Assembly: GCF_042646425.1 (NCBI RefSeq)
Contig: NZ_JBHRTR010000028.1
Location: 620,001 to 684,000, forward strand
From: Marinibaculum pumilum
GTDB taxonomy: Bacteria > Pseudomonadota > Alphaproteobacteria > Ferrovibrionales > Ferrovibrionaceae
Length of the DNA stretch: 64,000 nucleotides
Reading direction: 5' to 3'
Under the pieces are notes generated by a model. That model saw only the letters and a program-made list of their open reading frames with translations, was not told where the DNA came from and did no database searches. The translations under genes were made by a program, and so were the position numbers. Positions 32,647 to 41,823 of the stretch are shown piece after piece. How positions within the stretch are numbered: the stretch's first letter is position 1; the number at the start of each line of letters is the position of its first letter.

Positions 32647-34185
32647 ATGGCCGAACGACGTCTGGTCCTGGTGCTGGGCGACCAGCTGAGCCCGGACATC
32701 GCCGCCCTGCGGGCGGCCGATCCGGCGCGCGACCGGGTGCTGATGGCGGAGGTGGAGGACGAGGCGCGCTATGCCTGGCATCACCGCAAGAAGCTGGTCC
32801 TGGTCTTCGCCGCCATGCGCCATTTCGCGGAGCGGCTGCGCCGCGCCGGCTGGACGGTCGACTATGTGCGCCTGGACGATGCGGACAACAGCGGCAGCCT
32901 GACCGGCGAACTGGCGCGGGCGGCGGCGCATCATGCGCCGTCGGAAGTGCTGCTGACGGAACCCGGCGAATGGCGCCTGGCGACCGCGTTCGACGGGCTG
33001 CAGGGGGCGCTGGCAGTGCCGCTGCGGCGGCTGGAGGATGACCGCTTCCTCTGTGCCCGGGCCGACTTCGCCGCCTGGGCGCGCGGGCGGAAGCGGCTGC
33101 GGATGGAGGATTTCTATCGCGAGATGCGCCGCCGCACCGGCCTGCTGATGGATGGCGACGGGCCGGCGGGCGGGCGCTGGAACTTCGATGCGGAGAACCG
33201 CAAGCCGCCGAAGGCCGGGCTTTCGCCGCCCGGGCCCGCCCGCTTCGACCCGGACCCGGCGACCCGTGCCGTGATCGACATGGTGGGGGCGCGCTTCCCC
33301 GACGGCTTCGGCGATCTGGAGCCGTTCTGGTTCGCGGTCACCGCGACCCAGGCGGAGGCGGCGCTGGACCGCTTTCTGGGCGAGGCATTGCCGCGCTTCG
33401 GCGACTATCAGGACGCCATGCTGCGGGATGAGCCCTTCCTGTTCCACGCCGTGATCGCCGCCTACCTGAACATCGGCCTGCTGGACCCGATGGCGGTCTG
33501 CCGGCGGGCGGAGGCGGCGTATCGGGAAGGCCGCGCACCGCTGAACGCCGTCGAGGGCTTCGTGCGGCAGATCCTGGGCTGGCGCGAATATGTCCGCGGC
33601 ATCTACTGGCTGAAGATGCCGGGCTATCGCGACCGCAACGAACTGGGCCACGACCGGCCGCTGCCCGCCTTCTACTGGAGCGGCGAGACCGAGATGGCCT
33701 GCATGGCCGCGGCGATCGGCCAGACCCGGCGGGAGGCCTATGCCCACCACATCCAGCGCCTGATGGTCACCGGCAATTTCGCCCTGCTGGCCGGAATCGC
33801 GCCGCAGGCGGTGCACGGCTGGTACCTGGCGGTCTATGCCGACGCCTTCGAATGGGTGGAACTGCCCAACACCCTGGGGATGAGCCAGTACGCCGATGGC
33901 GGCCTGCTGAGCTCCAAGCCCTATATCGCCGGCGGCAACTACATCAACCGCATGTCCGACTATTGCCGGCACTGCCGCTACGACGTGAAGGCCCGCGAAG
34001 GCGCGGATGCCTGCCCGTTCGGCGTCCTGTATTGGGACTTCCTGGCGCGGCACCGCCAGCGGCTGGACGGCAATCCCCGCCTGGCGCAGCCCTACCGGAC
34101 CTGGGACCGGATGGATCCGGACCGCCGCGACGCCATCCGCGACACGGCCGCTCGTTTCCTGGCGCGCCTGGACGGGCGCGGCTAG
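32647..34185 (+). CDS. phrB: Iron-sulfur (6-4) photolyase, PhrB/CryB type
   Basis: Light-driven DNA repair flavoprotein of 512 residues. The start MAERRLVLVLGDQLSPD and the MSQYADGGLLSSKPYIAGG, NYINRMSDYC and CPFGVLYWDFL regions match bacterial FeS cryptochrome/photolyases. Four cysteines fit the [4Fe-4S] ligands: Cys352, Cys440, Cys443 and Cys456, with the same spacing as the cluster ligands of Agrobacterium PhrB (350, 438, 441, 454). It should bind FAD and a ribolumazine-type antenna and repair (6-4) photoproducts. Its 3' end overlaps the opposing small gene by four bases. Confidence 0.92.
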   Translation: MAERRLVLVLGDQLSPDIAALRAADPARDRVLMAEVEDEARYAWHHRKKLVLVFAAMRHFAERLRRAGWTVDYVRLDDADNSGSLTGELARAAAHHAPSEVLLTEPGEWRLATAFDGLQGALAVPLRRLEDDRFLCARADFAAWARGRKRLRMEDFYREMRRRTGLLMDGDGPAGGRWNFDAENRKPPKAGLSPPGPARFDPDPATRAVIDMVGARFPDGFGDLEPFWFAVTATQAEAALDRFLGEALPRFGDYQDAMLRDEPFLFHAVIAAYLNIGLLDPMAVCRRAEAAYREGRAPLNAVEGFVRQILGWREYVRGIYWLKMPGYRDRNELGHDRPLPAFYWSGETEMACMAAAIGQTRREAYAHHIQRLMVTGNFALLAGIAPQAVHGWYLAVYADAFEWVELPNTLGMSQYADGGLLSSKPYIAGGNYINRMSDYCRHCRYDVKAREGADACPFGVLYWDFLARHRQRLDGNPRLAQPYRTWDRMDPDRRDAIRDTAARFLARLDGRG

Positions 34186-34508
34186 GCGCGGCCCGCCTTC
34201 TGGTGGCTATGGCCGGCCGCCGCGACCGCATCCAGGGCGGCGCGCAGCAGGTCGCCCGACAGCTTGTCCACCACCGGCTGCGGCGCGCGGATCATCCGGG
34301 CGCGGACCGCCATCGCCATGGCGAAGGCCTGCAGCACGTCGCCGTTGCTCGTCTCCCCCACCTTCACGATGTCGCGCTCGATCGCGTCCAGCAGGGCGGA
34401 GACCATCTCGCCCACCCGGCCGGCATCCACGGTCTCGTCGTGCAGCGGGAAGTCGATGTCGTAGCTGTCGCCGCTGGCCGTCCAGGCTCGGTAGGGCAGT
34501 GTCGTCAT
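34182..34508 (-). CDS. Small conserved-looking hypothetical protein
   Basis: A 108-residue protein, not recognised. It starts MTTLPYRAWTASGDSYDIDF and is mostly predicted helix (VGEMVSALLDAIERDIV, VLQAFAMAMAVRARMI), with no signal peptide, membrane segment or Cys. Support for being real: a Shine-Dalgarno (GGAAAGGAC) upstream of 34508, codon use like neighbours, and a tail-to-tail fit with the photolyase stop (four-base overlap). It looks like a small cytosolic helical-bundle protein. Confidence 0.65.
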   Translation of the reverse strand: MTTLPYRAWTASGDSYDIDFPLHDETVDAGRVGEMVSALLDAIERDIVKVGETSNGDVLQAFAMAMAVRARMIRAPQPVVDKLSGDLLRAALDAVAAAGHSHQKAGRA

Positions 34509-34958
34509 GGTGCGTCCTTTCCGGTCTTGGCTCGTGCCGGGCGGTCCCCGACAGCCTCCCCACATGGTGGCGGGCCGGCGCCAGGGAAAGCGCAGCGGCT
34601 GTCCCGGCCTTGACCCGTGGCGGCGGGGCAACATGTAAGCCGAGGCCGGCCGGTTCCAGGTCCGGTGCAGGAAACAGGCGCAAGCCTGCCGCTGGCGTTT
34701 CTCGTCACAGCAGGCATGATGACGCTCCTACGGCCCGGCCCGCATGGCGCGATCGGCGCCGGTTCGGGAGGAAAGCGACAATGCAGCGGAGAGCGGCCGG
34801 CCGCTTTGCCGGCCGGCACGATCCGTCTGCCCCGGCTGTCTCCCGCCCCGGTCGCGTGGCCTGGCGGGGCGCCGCCGGGACCCCATTGAGTTGCGACATG
34901 CCACCCGACGGTCGGCAGGTCCGCGCCAGCGGCGTGGAGGCCCGGCTGCTTGCAGGAC
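34509..34958. other. Divergent intergenic region before the RND pump genes
   Basis: No supported gene in 450 bases. It must hold the promoters of the small leftward gene and of the RND operon. A GC hairpin (CGGCCGG 34794-34800 with CCGGCCG 34809-34815) lies in the RND leader. A strong Shine-Dalgarno with an ATG at 34781 opens a frame that continues out of frame into the adaptor gene and was not accepted. Confidence 0.5.
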
Positions 34959-36245
34959 ATGATGATGATCGTCTGTTTCCCCGCCGGCCTCCGTATCGCC
35001 GTGCTCCGTCTGATCCGCCGGCCTCGCGCCGCGCTGCCGTCATGCCTGGCGGTGCTGCTTCTGCTGCCGATTCTCGCTGCCTGCGAGGAGGGCAATGCGA
35101 ACAAGCCGGAGGGCGGTGCGCCGCCGCCGACCCCGGTCAGCGTGATCGAGGTTGCGCCGGAAGCGCTGCCGATCGTCAACGAGCTGCCGGGCAGGATCGC
35201 GCCGACCCGGATCGCGGAGGTCCGGCCGCGGGTCTCCGGCATCGTGGTCGAGCGCGTGTTCCAGCAGGGCAGCTCGGTGCAGGAGGGCGACCCGCTGTAC
35301 CGCATCGACCCGGAGCCGTTCCGGCTGCAGGTGCAGCGGGCCGAGGCGACCCTGCAGCGGGCCGAGGCATCGGCCCAGCAGGCCCGGCAGCAGGCCGACC
35401 GGCAGAAGGAGCTGCGCAACCGCAAGGTCGCCAGCGCGCAGCGCTACGACGACGCGATCGCGACCCTGGCGCAGGCCAATGCCGATGTGGCGCTGGCCAA
35501 GGCGAGCCTGGCGGCGGCGAAACTGGACCTGGAATATGCCGTGGTGAAGGCGCCGATTTCGGGCCGGATCGGCCGCGCCGCGGTGACGGAGGGCGCGCTG
35601 GTGGTGGCGAACGCGGTCCTGCCGCTGGCGGTGATCCGGCAGCTGGACCCGGTCTATGCCGACATCACGCAATCGGCCAACGAACTGTTGCAGCTGCGCC
35701 GCGCGGTGGAGAGCGGCGCCGTGGCCGGTGCCGCCACGCCGGAGGGGCGGGCCGACAGCATGCCGGCACAGCTGCTGTTCGACGACGGCACCCCCTATGA
35801 CATCGACGGCAGGCTGCTGTTCTCGGAGGCCACGGTGGATTCCAGCACCGGGCAGATCGTCCTGCGGGGCGAGTTTCCAAACCCGAAGGGCGAGCTGCTT
35901 CCCGGCATGTATGTCCGGGTGCGGCTGGTGCAGGGTACCCAGAACAATGCTCTGGCGGTGCCGAAGCAGGCGGTGCAGCGCGACCTGGGCGGGAATGCCC
36001 AGGTCTATGTGGTGGACGGGGACGGCAAGGCGGCGGTCCGCCGGGTGACCGCGGGCCGCGTGGTCGGCGAAAGCTGGGTGATCGACGAGGGGCTGTCGGC
36101 CGGCGACCGCGTGATCGTGGAGGGCTTCCAGAAGATCCGGCCGGGCGCGCCGGTCACCCCGGAGCCGTGGAAGCCCGGTTCGGTGGGGCAGGCAGGAGCG
36201 GAAGATGCGGGCACGGCCGCCGCAGCCGGCGGCAAGGCCGGCTGA
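34959..36245 (+). CDS. RND efflux periplasmic adaptor (AcrA/MexA-like lipoprotein)
   Basis: Membrane-fusion subunit of 428 residues linking an RND pump to an outer-membrane channel. An N-terminal lipoprotein signal ends in LPILAAC (lipid-modified Cys42). Lipoyl half-motifs are PRVSGIVVERVFQQGSSVQEG and VVKAPISGRIGRAAVTEG, flanking a coiled-coil hairpin rich in Gln/Ala (about 105-165). The C-terminal beta-barrel includes DSSTGQIVLRGEFPNP. Three tandem ATG codons (34959, 34962, 34965) make the exact start ambiguous. The pump gene follows after 21 bases. Confidence 0.94.
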   Translation: MMMIVCFPAGLRIAVLRLIRRPRAALPSCLAVLLLLPILAACEEGNANKPEGGAPPPTPVSVIEVAPEALPIVNELPGRIAPTRIAEVRPRVSGIVVERVFQQGSSVQEGDPLYRIDPEPFRLQVQRAEATLQRAEASAQQARQQADRQKELRNRKVASAQRYDDAIATLAQANADVALAKASLAAAKLDLEYAVVKAPISGRIGRAAVTEGALVVANAVLPLAVIRQLDPVYADITQSANELLQLRRAVESGAVAGAATPEGRADSMPAQLLFDDGTPYDIDGRLLFSEATVDSSTGQIVLRGEFPNPKGELLPGMYVRVRLVQGTQNNALAVPKQAVQRDLGGNAQVYVVDGDGKAAVRRVTAGRVVGESWVIDEGLSAGDRVIVEGFQKIRPGAPVTPEPWKPGSVGQAGAEDAGTAAAAGGKAG

Positions 36246-36266
36246 CGGCGGCGCGGAGAGACAGCG

Positions 36267-39200
36267 ATGCCTGCCTTCTTCATCGACCGGCCGATCTTCG
36301 CCTGGGTGATCGCGATCTTCATCATGCTGGCCGGCCTGATCGCGATCCCGTTCCTGCCGGTGGCGCAGTATCCCAGCGTCGCGCCGCCGCAGATCGCGAT
36401 CAACACCTACTATCCCGGCGCCTCGCCGGAGGACATCTACACCGCCGTCACCCGCCCCATCGAGGAAGAGCTGAACGGCATCGAGGGGCTGATCTATTTC
36501 GAGTCCACCTCCGACACCACCGGCAGGGTGCAGATCACCGTCACCTTCACGCCGGAAACCGAGGTCTCGCAGGCCTCCGTCGACGTGCAGAGCCGCATCC
36601 GCCGGGTCGAGGCGCGGCTGCCGCAGGCAGTGCGCCAGCAGGGCATCCAGGTCGACCAGACCGGTACCGGCTGGCTGCTGGTGGTCTCGCTGATCTCCAC
36701 CGACGGCTCGATGGACGCGATCGCGCTGGGCGACTATGCCAACCGCAACGTGATGGGAGAGATCCGCCGCGTGCCCGGGGTCGGCGGCGCCACCCTGTTC
36801 GGCACCATCCGCGCGATGCGGATCTGGATGGACCCGGACCGGATGCTGGGCCTCAACCTGACCTCCGGCGACGTTGTGCAGGCGATCCAGGCCCAGAATG
36901 CGCAGGTGGCCGCCGGGCGCATCGGCAGCCGGCCGGCGGAGCCGGGGCAGCAGATCGCCGCGACGGTGCTGGTGAAGGGGCAGCTGACCTCGCCGCAGGA
37001 ATTCGGCGATATCGTGCTGCGCGCCAACCCGGACGGCTCCACCGTGCGGCTGCGCGACGTGGCACGTGTGGAGATGGGCGGCGAGGCCTATGCCAATTAT
37101 GCCCGCCTGAACGGTCAGCCGACGGCGGCGATCGGCGTGCAGCTGGCGCCGACCGCGAACGCATTGTCGACGGCGGAAGGCATCAAGGAGCGGATGGCGG
37201 AGCTGGCGCGCTTCTTCCCCGAAGGCGTGACCTACGACATCCCCTACGACACCACGCCGTTCGTCGACGCCTCGATCGAGAAGGTGATCCACACCCTGAT
37301 CGAGGCGGTGATCCTGGTCTTCCTGGTGATGCTGCTGTTCCTGCAGAGCTTCCGCTACACGATCATCCCGACGATCGTCGTGCCGGTGGCGCTGCTGGGG
37401 ACCTGCAGCGTGCTGCTGGCGGCGGGCTTCTCCATCAACGTGCTGACCATGTTCGCCATGGTGCTGGCGATCGGCATCCTGGTCGATGACGCGATCGTTG
37501 TGGTGGAGAATGTGGAGCGCATCATGTCGGAGGAGGGGCTGGGCCCGCGCGAGGCCACCCTGAAGGCGATGTCGCAGATCACCGGCGCGATCGTCGGCAT
37601 CACCCTGGTGCTGACTGCGGTGTTCGTGCCGATGGCCTTCTTTCCCGGCGCGGTCGGCGTGATCTATCAGCAGTTCAGCCTGACGATGGTGGTCTCGATC
37701 CTGTTCTCCGGCTTCCTGGCGCTGTCGTTGACCCCGGCACTCTGCGCCGCCTTCCTGAAGCCGCCGAAGCCCGGCCATGACCGCCACCGCGGCGCCATGG
37801 GCTGGTTCAACCGGGGCTTCGACAGGACGACCCGCGGCTATACCGGCATGGTCCACGGCGTGGTCCGTCGCTCCGGCCGCTACATGGTGATCTACCTGGC
37901 GCTGGTCGCCGGCCTGGCCTGGGCCTTCATGCAGCTGCCCTCGGCCTTCCTGCCGAACGAGGACCAGGGCTATCTGCTGGTCGACATCCAGACGCCGCCG
38001 GAATCCTCCTCCGGCCGCACCCTGGAGGTGGTGAAGCAGGTGGAGGAGATCTTCCTGGCGGAGGACATGGTGTCGCGCGTCGTCGGGGTGATGGGCTTCA
38101 GCTTCGCCGGGCGCGGCGACAATGCGGCCCTGGCCTTCGTCACCCTGCGCGACTGGTCGGAGCGGGGGGCGGAGAATTCGGCATCCGCCATTGCCGGCCG
38201 CGCGAACGGCCAGCTGTTCGGCATCAGGGATGCGCGGGTCTTCGGCCTGTCGCCGCCGCCGATCCGCGGCCTGGGCTCCTCCTCCGGCTTCGACTTCCGC
38301 CTGCAGGACCGCACCGGGCGCGGCCAGCAGGCGCTGCAGGAGGCAAGCGACCAGTTCGTCGCCGCGGCGCGGGCCAGCCCGATCCTGACCGGCGTGCGGG
38401 TGGCGGGCATGCCCGACGCGCCGCAGCTGAACCTGGTCATCGACCGGCAGAAGGCGAACGCCTTCGGCGTCACCTTCGCCGACATCAACGCCACCGTCTC
38501 CACCGGCCTGGGCTCGACCTACGTCAACGACTTCCCCAATGCCGGCCGGATGCAGCGGGTCACCGTGCAGGCGGAGGCCGGCGCCCGGATGGATCCGGAG
38601 GACCTGATGCGCCTATCGGTGCGCAACGGGCAGGGCGGCATGGTGCCACTGTCGGCCTTTGCCAGCCTGGACTGGCAGCGCGGGCCGATGCAGATCGTCG
38701 GCTATAACGGCTATCCCGCGATCCGCATCTCCGGCCAGGCGGCGCCGGGCTATTCCTCCGGCGATGCGATCGCGGAGGTGGAGCGGCTGGCGGAGGACCT
38801 GCCGCCGGGCTTCGGCTACGAATGGACCGGCCAGTCCCTGCAGGAGATCGAATCCGGCGACCAGGCGCCCTATCTGCTGGCGCTCTCGGTGATCTTCGTC
38901 TTCCTGCTGCTGGCGGCGCTGTATGAAAGCTGGTCGATCCCCTTCGCGGTGATCCTGGTGGTGCCGCTGGGGGTGATCGGCTCGGTCGCCGCGGTGACCC
39001 TGAGGGACATGCCCAACGACGTCTATTTCACCGTCGGGCTGATCGCGATCATCGGCCTGTCTGCGAAGAACGCGATCCTGATCATCGAGTTCGCGAAGGA
39101 CCTGCGGGCCGAGGGCATGACCGTCTGGGCGGCGACGAAGGAGGCGGCGCGCCTGCGCTTCCGCCCCATTCTGATGACCTCTCTCGCCTTCTCCCTCGGC

Positions 39201-39440
39201 GTGACGCCGCTGGCGATCGCCACCGGCGCCAGCGCCGGCAGCCAGAACGCCATCGGCACCGGCGTGCTGGGCGGCATGATCTCCGCCACCATCCTGGCCC
39301 TGCTGTTCGTGCCGGCCTTCTTCGCCTTCGTGATGCGGCTGGTCGGCGGGCGCAAGGTGCGGGAGGAGGAGCGGGAGGCGGCGGACGGGCCGGCAGGCAT
39401 GCCACAGGGGACGGCGCACCGGCCGGCGGAAGGCGACTGA
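36267..39440 (+). CDS. RND multidrug efflux transporter, HAE1 family (AcrB/MexB-like)
   Basis: Proton-driven inner-membrane exporter of 1057 residues, the family's full length. The N-terminus MPAFFIDRPIFAWVIAIFIM and the YPSVAPPQI motif are classic. The TM4 proton-relay Asp pair is in IGILVDDAIVVVEN and the TM10 Lys in GLSAKNAILIIEF. Two large periplasmic loops each hold porter and docking domains. It acts with the adaptor encoded upstream. No TolC-like gene lies nearby, so an outer-membrane channel encoded elsewhere is needed. Likely substrates are hydrophobic drugs, detergents or solvents. The AraC-type gene 89 bases downstream could be its regulator. Confidence 0.96.
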   Translation: MPAFFIDRPIFAWVIAIFIMLAGLIAIPFLPVAQYPSVAPPQIAINTYYPGASPEDIYTAVTRPIEEELNGIEGLIYFESTSDTTGRVQITVTFTPETEVSQASVDVQSRIRRVEARLPQAVRQQGIQVDQTGTGWLLVVSLISTDGSMDAIALGDYANRNVMGEIRRVPGVGGATLFGTIRAMRIWMDPDRMLGLNLTSGDVVQAIQAQNAQVAAGRIGSRPAEPGQQIAATVLVKGQLTSPQEFGDIVLRANPDGSTVRLRDVARVEMGGEAYANYARLNGQPTAAIGVQLAPTANALSTAEGIKERMAELARFFPEGVTYDIPYDTTPFVDASIEKVIHTLIEAVILVFLVMLLFLQSFRYTIIPTIVVPVALLGTCSVLLAAGFSINVLTMFAMVLAIGILVDDAIVVVENVERIMSEEGLGPREATLKAMSQITGAIVGITLVLTAVFVPMAFFPGAVGVIYQQFSLTMVVSILFSGFLALSLTPALCAAFLKPPKPGHDRHRGAMGWFNRGFDRTTRGYTGMVHGVVRRSGRYMVIYLALVAGLAWAFMQLPSAFLPNEDQGYLLVDIQTPPESSSGRTLEVVKQVEEIFLAEDMVSRVVGVMGFSFAGRGDNAALAFVTLRDWSERGAENSASAIAGRANGQLFGIRDARVFGLSPPPIRGLGSSSGFDFRLQDRTGRGQQALQEASDQFVAAARASPILTGVRVAGMPDAPQLNLVIDRQKANAFGVTFADINATVSTGLGSTYVNDFPNAGRMQRVTVQAEAGARMDPEDLMRLSVRNGQGGMVPLSAFASLDWQRGPMQIVGYNGYPAIRISGQAAPGYSSGDAIAEVERLAEDLPPGFGYEWTGQSLQEIESGDQAPYLLALSVIFVFLLLAALYESWSIPFAVILVVPLGVIGSVAAVTLRDMPNDVYFTVGLIAIIGLSAKNAILIIEFAKDLRAEGMTVWAATKEAARLRFRPILMTSLAFSLGVTPLAIATGASAGSQNAIGTGVLGGMISATILALLFVPAFFAFVMRLVGGRKVREEEREAADGPAGMPQGTAHRPAEGD

Positions 39441-39444
39441 GTCC

Positions 39445-39478
39445 GGCCGATTGACGGGCCTGGCCGATTGACGGACCT
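39445..39478. repeat. 17-base tandem direct repeat before the second AraC gene
   Basis: GGCCGATTGACGGGCCT (39445-39461) is followed at once by GGCCGATTGACGGACCT (39462-39478), with one mismatch. It lies just after the pump stop and upstream of the regulator start, so it could be a regulator site or a recent duplication. The 17-base period is not the usual spacing of AraC half-sites. Confidence 0.6.
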
Positions 39479-39529
39479 GGTCGGACAGACCACCCTTTGG
39501 CCCTTCGAAACGGGGCGGGGAGGGAGGTC

Positions 39530-40540
39530 ATGACCGCAGCGGTCGCGCTGGATGCCGATGCCGTGCCGTTGGTCTCGCTGGACCGCAACGGTGCGGCCCT
39601 GCGTGCCGGCCTGTTCGCCGGGGCTGCCGAGGACGGCGACGATCCGGCGGCGGTGCAGGTGGTCTTCGACGATACGGCCGGCGCCGGCCGGGTCGAGTTC
39701 ATCGAGATCGATCCGGACTTCAACCTGATGGTCAGCGACTGCTTCTGGCGCGCCGACGGCGCCATCGGCTATCGCGGCGAGGACTGGGTCCGCTTCAACT
39801 TCTGCCTCGACGCCACCGCCAGCTTCGACTTCGCCGATTACGGCCGCTACGACCTGCGCGGCCAGGAGCTGCGCATTTTCCACCAGCCGGTGGGGCTGCC
39901 CTGCCTGCACCGGATCGGTGGCGGCGCGCGCTCCGTCTGCGTCACCATGTCGGTGCGGCGGGAGGCGCTGTCCCGGCATGAGGCGCTGGCCGGCCTGCCG
40001 GGCCTTCCCGACGGCTTCTTCTTCCGCCGCATGGCGATGCCGCCGGCCGCGCTGCGGGCCGTCGGCGACCTGCTGCACATGCCTTATCGCCGCGCCCTGC
40101 GACGGGTCTATGCCGGCGCCAAGGCGCAGGAACTGCTCTGCACCGCGCTGCAGGCTCTAGCGGCGCCGCAGGACCCATCCGGCGGTATCGTGCTGCGCGA
40201 CGGCGACAGGGCGCGGATCGCCCGCGCCCGCGCGATCCTGGACGACAGCTTCGCCGATCCGCCGGCGGTTGCCGATCTGGCGCGGGCCGTCGGGCTGAAT
40301 CGCAACAAGCTGAGCTACGGCTTCCGCCACCTGCACGACCGCTCGATGAGCGACTACCTGGCGGAGAAGCGCCTGGATGCCGCCTGGCTGCTGCTGCAGG
40401 ACGGACTGCCGGTCGGCGCGGTGGCGGAGGCGGTCGGCTACCGGCATGTGGGCAGCTTCTCCACAGCCTTCCGCCGGCGCTACGGCCTTGCCCCCAGCGC
40501 CCTGCGCCAGGCTAAATGCGGCGCACCGAAATCTTCGTGA
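39530..40540 (+). CDS. AraC-family transcriptional regulator
   Basis: A 336-residue regulator. The N-terminal sensing part (about 1-220) is divergent. The C-terminal AraC helix-turn-helix pair (about 235-332) includes VADLARAVGLNRNKLSYGFR, then HLHDRSMSDYLAEKRLDAAW and HVGSFSTAFRRRYGLAP. The ATG at 39530 has GGGAGG just upstream. It may control the RND pump or the downstream hydrolase. The overall layout resembles siderophore- or solvent-responsive AraC regulators but no effector can be named. Confidence 0.88.
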   Translation: MTAAVALDADAVPLVSLDRNGAALRAGLFAGAAEDGDDPAAVQVVFDDTAGAGRVEFIEIDPDFNLMVSDCFWRADGAIGYRGEDWVRFNFCLDATASFDFADYGRYDLRGQELRIFHQPVGLPCLHRIGGGARSVCVTMSVRREALSRHEALAGLPGLPDGFFFRRMAMPPAALRAVGDLLHMPYRRALRRVYAGAKAQELLCTALQALAAPQDPSGGIVLRDGDRARIARARAILDDSFADPPAVADLARAVGLNRNKLSYGFRHLHDRSMSDYLAEKRLDAAWLLLQDGLPVGAVAEAVGYRHVGSFSTAFRRRYGLAPSALRQAKCGAPKSS

Positions 40541-40614
40541 GCCGCGCCTAAGACCGCGGCGCCGCGGCCGGCTAGGCTGCCCGGATCGACATCCGCAACG
40601 GGGAAGGTCCGAAG

Positions 40615-41358
40615 ATGGCAGAGGCGGCAAGCGGCCTGCAATTCGTCCTGGTGCATGGCTCCTGGCATACGGGCGCCGGCTGGCGCCACGTTTCCGCGCG
40701 CCTGACGGCGGCCGGGCACAGGGTGCTGGCACCCACACTGGCCGGCCGCGGCGAGGGCGCGCGCACCGATATCGGCCTGATGGACATGGTCAACGGCCTC
40801 TGCGCCGAGGTGGAGGCGGCGGACCTGAAGGGCATCGTGCTGGTCGGCCACAGCGCCGGCGGCACGGTGGTCGCGAAGGCGGCGGAGCGCCTGGCGCCGC
40901 GGCTCGCCCGCCTGGTCTTCATCTCGCCGCTGTTGGCACCCGACGGCGGTTCGATCCTGGATGCCGTGCCGCCGGACTATGCCGGCGCCTTCCGCGCGAT
41001 GGCGGAGGCCTCCGGCGACAACACGGTGTTCCCGCCCTGGCCGATCTGGCGCGACGGCTTCATCGGCGATGCCGACGAGGCGCTGGCGAAGACGGCCCAT
41101 GACGAACTCTGCCCGGAACCGTTCGGCCCGGTGACGGACAAGGTCGACCTCTCCGCCTTCGCCGCGCTGGAAGTGCCGAAGAGCTACATCAATCCGATGG
41201 AGGACACGGTCTTCCCGATCGGCGAATGGGGCTTCTTCCCGCGCATGTACCAGCGCATCGCGCCCTGCCGCCTGGTGCAGCTGCATGGCAGCCACGAGGT
41301 GATGTTTTCCAACCCCGCCGCCCTGGCGGACGCGCTGGTCGCCGCCGGCAGGCCCTGA
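40615..41358 (+). CDS. Alpha/beta hydrolase (esterase/hydroxynitrile-lyase-like)
   Basis: A 247-residue hydrolase with the oxyanion-hole motif VLVHGSWHTGAGW (11-23), nucleophile Ser80 in GHSAGG, and a C-terminal catalytic His in GSHEVMF. The short lid and overall pattern resemble plant salicylate esterases and hydroxynitrile lyases and their bacterial relatives. It may be co-regulated with the AraC gene 74 bases upstream. The substrate is unknown. Confidence 0.88.
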   Translation: MAEAASGLQFVLVHGSWHTGAGWRHVSARLTAAGHRVLAPTLAGRGEGARTDIGLMDMVNGLCAEVEAADLKGIVLVGHSAGGTVVAKAAERLAPRLARLVFISPLLAPDGGSILDAVPPDYAGAFRAMAEASGDNTVFPPWPIWRDGFIGDADEALAKTAHDELCPEPFGPVTDKVDLSAFAALEVPKSYINPMEDTVFPIGEWGFFPRMYQRIAPCRLVQLHGSHEVMFSNPAALADALVAAGRP

Positions 41359-41364
41359 GGACGG

Positions 41365-41823
41365 CTATCTGAACTCGACCATGTAGCGGGCGGAGTACGG
41401 TCCGAGGTCCAGTTGCCTGATGTCCGGCCCGCTGCCGCTGTCGGCGAAGCCGGTCACCTTGGGTTCCGCGGCCGGTCCCGGCCAGGACCAGGTGATCGTC
41501 TTCACGCCGTGGAAGGTGGTGAATTCCGCGGATCCGGCGATGGCGGGATCCGCGGCGCTGCTGCTGGCGAAGGTGACTTCCACCGGCAGGTAGGGTTGCA
41601 GCGGCGCCGTCAGGATATGCGGATCGCCGCCCTGGACCGTCCCGGACTCGATCTCGGGCGACCCGACCACCTCGACGCTTCCCGCAAGCTGCGCGTTCAT
41701 GAAGACCAGCCTGAGCGTGCGCTCCGCCCCCTGCGCGGCTGCGGGCGACAGCCCGGCCGAAAGAAATGCAATTCCGGTGGCGAGCAGCAGAAGCAGGGCA
41801 GGACGCGGCTGCGCATGGGTCAT
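41365..41823 (-). CDS. Secreted hypothetical protein, paralogue B
   Basis: A 152-residue exported protein with a signal peptide (LLLLLATGIAFLSAG, cut near AAAQG). No known domain was recognised. It is a paralogue of the adjacent upstream gene: RTLRLVFMNAQLAG here against RTLTIVVTNLTLAP there, and IAGSAEFTTFHGVKTITWSW against IAGSAEIVTARGVVSLVWTW. The start overlaps the stop of that gene by four bases (ATGA), so both are made together, perhaps as partners in the periplasm. No cysteine or obvious active site is visible. Confidence 0.75.
   Translation of the reverse strand: MTHAQPRPALLLLLATGIAFLSAGLSPAAAQGAERTLRLVFMNAQLAGSVEVVGSPEIESGTVQGGDPHILTAPLQPYLPVEVTFASSSAADPAIAGSAEFTTFHGVKTITWSWPGPAAEPKVTGFADSGSGPDIRQLDLGPYSARYMVEFR

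Noticed and set aside
29962..34053. A 1363-codon open frame antisense to the FAD oxidase and photolyase genes
   Set aside because: It is rich in Arg/Gln/His/Pro without any domain, and the plus strand carries clear genes. Long antisense frames are expected at this GC content.
34630..34700. Possible cobalamin-type riboswitch in GC-rich sequence with GCAGGAAACAGGC
   Set aside because: The conserved B12-box core (GCCACTG) is absent and no cobalamin gene is near.
34781..34958. ATG with a strong GGGAGG upstream in the RND leader
   Set aside because: The frame continues out of phase through the adaptor gene with Arg/Gly/Ala-rich composition and no recognisable product.
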